Shown here piece by piece: positions 4,835 to 5,908 of a stretch of DNA of 5,908 nt. The stretch comes from Deltaproteobacteria bacterium. GTDB taxonomy: Bacteria; Desulfobacterota; Desulfobacteria; Desulfobacterales; JAFDHS01. A program made the translations under genes and the position numbers. The DNA lies in the NCBI GenBank assembly GCA_019308655.1, contig JAFDHS010000068.1, positions 1-5,908 of the forward strand, written 5' to 3'. Positions within the stretch are counted from its first letter, which is position 1; each line of letters opens with the position of its first letter. Below the pieces are notes generated by a model. The model saw only the letters and a program-made list of their open reading frames with translations, was not told the origin of the DNA and searched no databases.

Positions 4835-5896
4835 ATGACATCTACATCGAAAAAAGAAGATATTAAAGACTATTCCGTGGATCAGCTCATTTTATGGCTC
4901 CAGGACCATGGGATCAAACCCTACCGTGCAGCACAAATCCTTAAATGGACCTATCTTCACCAGGCAGACACCTTTGAGATAATGACGGACATCAGCAAAA
5001 AAATCAGGCCCATGCTATCAACTCATTTCAGTATTAAACGTCTTGAAAAAGTGAATGTTGAAATATCCGGCGACGGTTCCCGAAAATACCTTTTCAGGCT
5101 TGAAGACGGAAAATATTCCGAAGCTGTTTTAATTCCTGAAAAAAATCACCATACACTTTGCATCTCAACCCAGGTGGGCTGTGCTCAGGGGTGCAGGTTC
5201 TGCCTTACCGCAAAAGGCGGTTTCGTCCGCGACCTGACAATGGGAGAAATTATTGCACAGATACGAGACATACAGAATGATTTGCAAAATAACCCCATTG
5301 ATTCAAAACCGCTTATCAATATCGTTCTGATGGGAATGGGCGAACCGCTGGCAAATTATAATAATGTAATAAAAGCGATCGACATTATTACAAACACTGA
5401 CTTCGGGCTCAAGTTTTCCAACCGCCGCATTACCCTCTCCACCGCAGGACTGGTACACAAGCTTTCCGATTTAGGGCGGGACACAAAAATCAATCTGGCA
5501 ATATCATTAAACGCAACGGACAACCAGACAAGAAGCATGCTGATGCCCGTAAACCGAAGGTATCCTATAGAGCAACTCCTCGATGCCTGCAAAAATTACC
5601 CCCTTGCTCCCCGACGCAAAATCACATTTGAATATATTCTGATCAAAGGAATAAACGATTCTGTTGAAGATGCCAACCGGCTTGTCAAACTGCTCAGGCC
5701 GATCAAGTCCAAAATCAACCTTATCCCTTTTAATGAACACAACGGAAGCGATTTTAAACGACCGGAAGAATCCGTAATTCATCACTTTCAGGAAATTTTG
5801 CATCAAAATAACTATACGGCCATCATACGAAAGAGCAAAGGACAAGACATTTCAGCCGCCTGCGGCCAGCTCAGGGCAAACGCGGAAGGACTCTAA
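4835..5896 (+). CDS. rlmN: Dual-specificity RNA methyltransferase RlmN (radical SAM)
   Basis: RlmN methylates C2 of A2503 in 23S rRNA, at the peptidyl transferase centre, and C2 of A37 in a subset of tRNAs. It uses a 4Fe-4S cluster, SAM and a methyl-cysteine intermediate. The 353-residue protein is complete. An N-terminal RNA-binding helical domain (about 10-65) includes GIKPYRAAQILKWTY at 26-40. The radical SAM core has EAVLIP at 96-101, the cluster motif C116-x3-C120-x2-C123, GMGEPLANY at 167-175, RRITLSTAGL at 197-206, LAISLNA at 221-227 and INLIPFN at 294-300. The two reaction cysteines are present: C109 and the methyl-carrying C343 in ISAACGQL, matching E. coli C118 and C355. C343 and the preceding spacing separate it from a truncated paralogue. 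The ATG lacks a clear Shine-Dalgarno sequence; the only purine motif (AGGCAG, 4813-4818) is too far upstream. It faces away from the ffh operon, and only 12 bases remain after its stop. Confidence 0.97.
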   Translation: MTSTSKKEDIKDYSVDQLILWLQDHGIKPYRAAQILKWTYLHQADTFEIMTDISKKIRPMLSTHFSIKRLEKVNVEISGDGSRKYLFRLEDGKYSEAVLIPEKNHHTLCISTQVGCAQGCRFCLTAKGGFVRDLTMGEIIAQIRDIQNDLQNNPIDSKPLINIVLMGMGEPLANYNNVIKAIDIITNTDFGLKFSNRRITLSTAGLVHKLSDLGRDTKINLAISLNATDNQTRSMLMPVNRRYPIEQLLDACKNYPLAPRRKITFEYILIKGINDSVEDANRLVKLLRPIKSKINLIPFNEHNGSDFKRPEESVIHHFQEILHQNNYTAIIRKSKGQDISAACGQLRANAEGL

Positions 5897-5908
5897 GATC
5901 CTTGGAGC

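Noticed and set aside
1470..5845. Several open frames of about 70-150 codons on the strand opposite to, or in another frame of, trmD, khpA/rpsP, ffh and rlmN.
   Set aside because: They lie wholly or almost wholly over well-recognised genes, show no family motif, and are explained as shadows of the coding frames.
5886..5903. Possible terminator after rlmN: AAGGA (5886-5890) with TCCTT (5899-5903).
   Set aside because: The stem is only five bases, includes the stop codon in its loop, and the window ends before any U-run could be seen.

Overview
The window is a conserved bacterial housekeeping block. Eight genes lie head to tail on the minus strand, and a ninth is divergently transcribed on the plus strand. 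In transcription order the minus-strand genes are ffh, rpsP, a small KH-domain gene (khpA/ylqC type), rimM, trmD, a COG4752-type SPOUT RNA methyltransferase, rplS and rnhB, which is cut off by the left edge. The plus-strand gene is rlmN. The order ffh-rpsP-KH-rimM-trmD-(COG4752 methyltransferase)-rplS-rnhB, together with the protein sequences and a moderate base composition, suggests a Desulfobacterota (former Deltaproteobacteria) genome, probably a sulfate-reducer-like Desulfobacterales. That placement rests on remembered synteny and sequence style, not on a search. I see no mobile element, CRISPR array, rRNA or tRNA gene, or phage gene.

Layout from the left: positions 1-357 hold the N-terminal 119 codons of RNase HII. 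Positions 373-720 are rplS (L19). Positions 721-907 are an unusually long intercistronic leader containing several inverted repeats. Positions 908-1492 encode the COG4752 methyltransferase, whose start overlaps the end of trmD (1464-2213). rimM (2233-2772) and the KH gene (2777-3007) are almost contiguous. rpsP is at 3056-3310 and ffh at 3321-4652. Positions 4653-4834 are an AT-rich divergent promoter region: a TTGACA-type promoter faces ffh and a TTGATA/TATATT promoter faces rlmN (4835-5896).

The genes share a theme of building and tuning the translation machinery. S16 and L19 are ribosomal proteins and RimM helps assemble the 30S subunit. TrmD makes m1G37 in tRNA, and RlmN makes m2A2503 in 23S rRNA and m2A37 in some tRNAs. 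Ffh targets nascent chains to the membrane, KhpA binds RNA, and RNase HII removes ribonucleotides from DNA. The short gaps (4-19 nt) and one 29-nt overlap suggest a single operon driven mainly from the promoter upstream of ffh.

I did not find a new multi-gene system. The points most worth a second look are the structured leader before rplS with a strong orphan Shine-Dalgarno sequence, the SPOUT methyltransferase of unknown target coupled to trmD, and the back-to-back ffh/rlmN promoters with a matching 8-bp inverted repeat placed symmetrically in their spacers.
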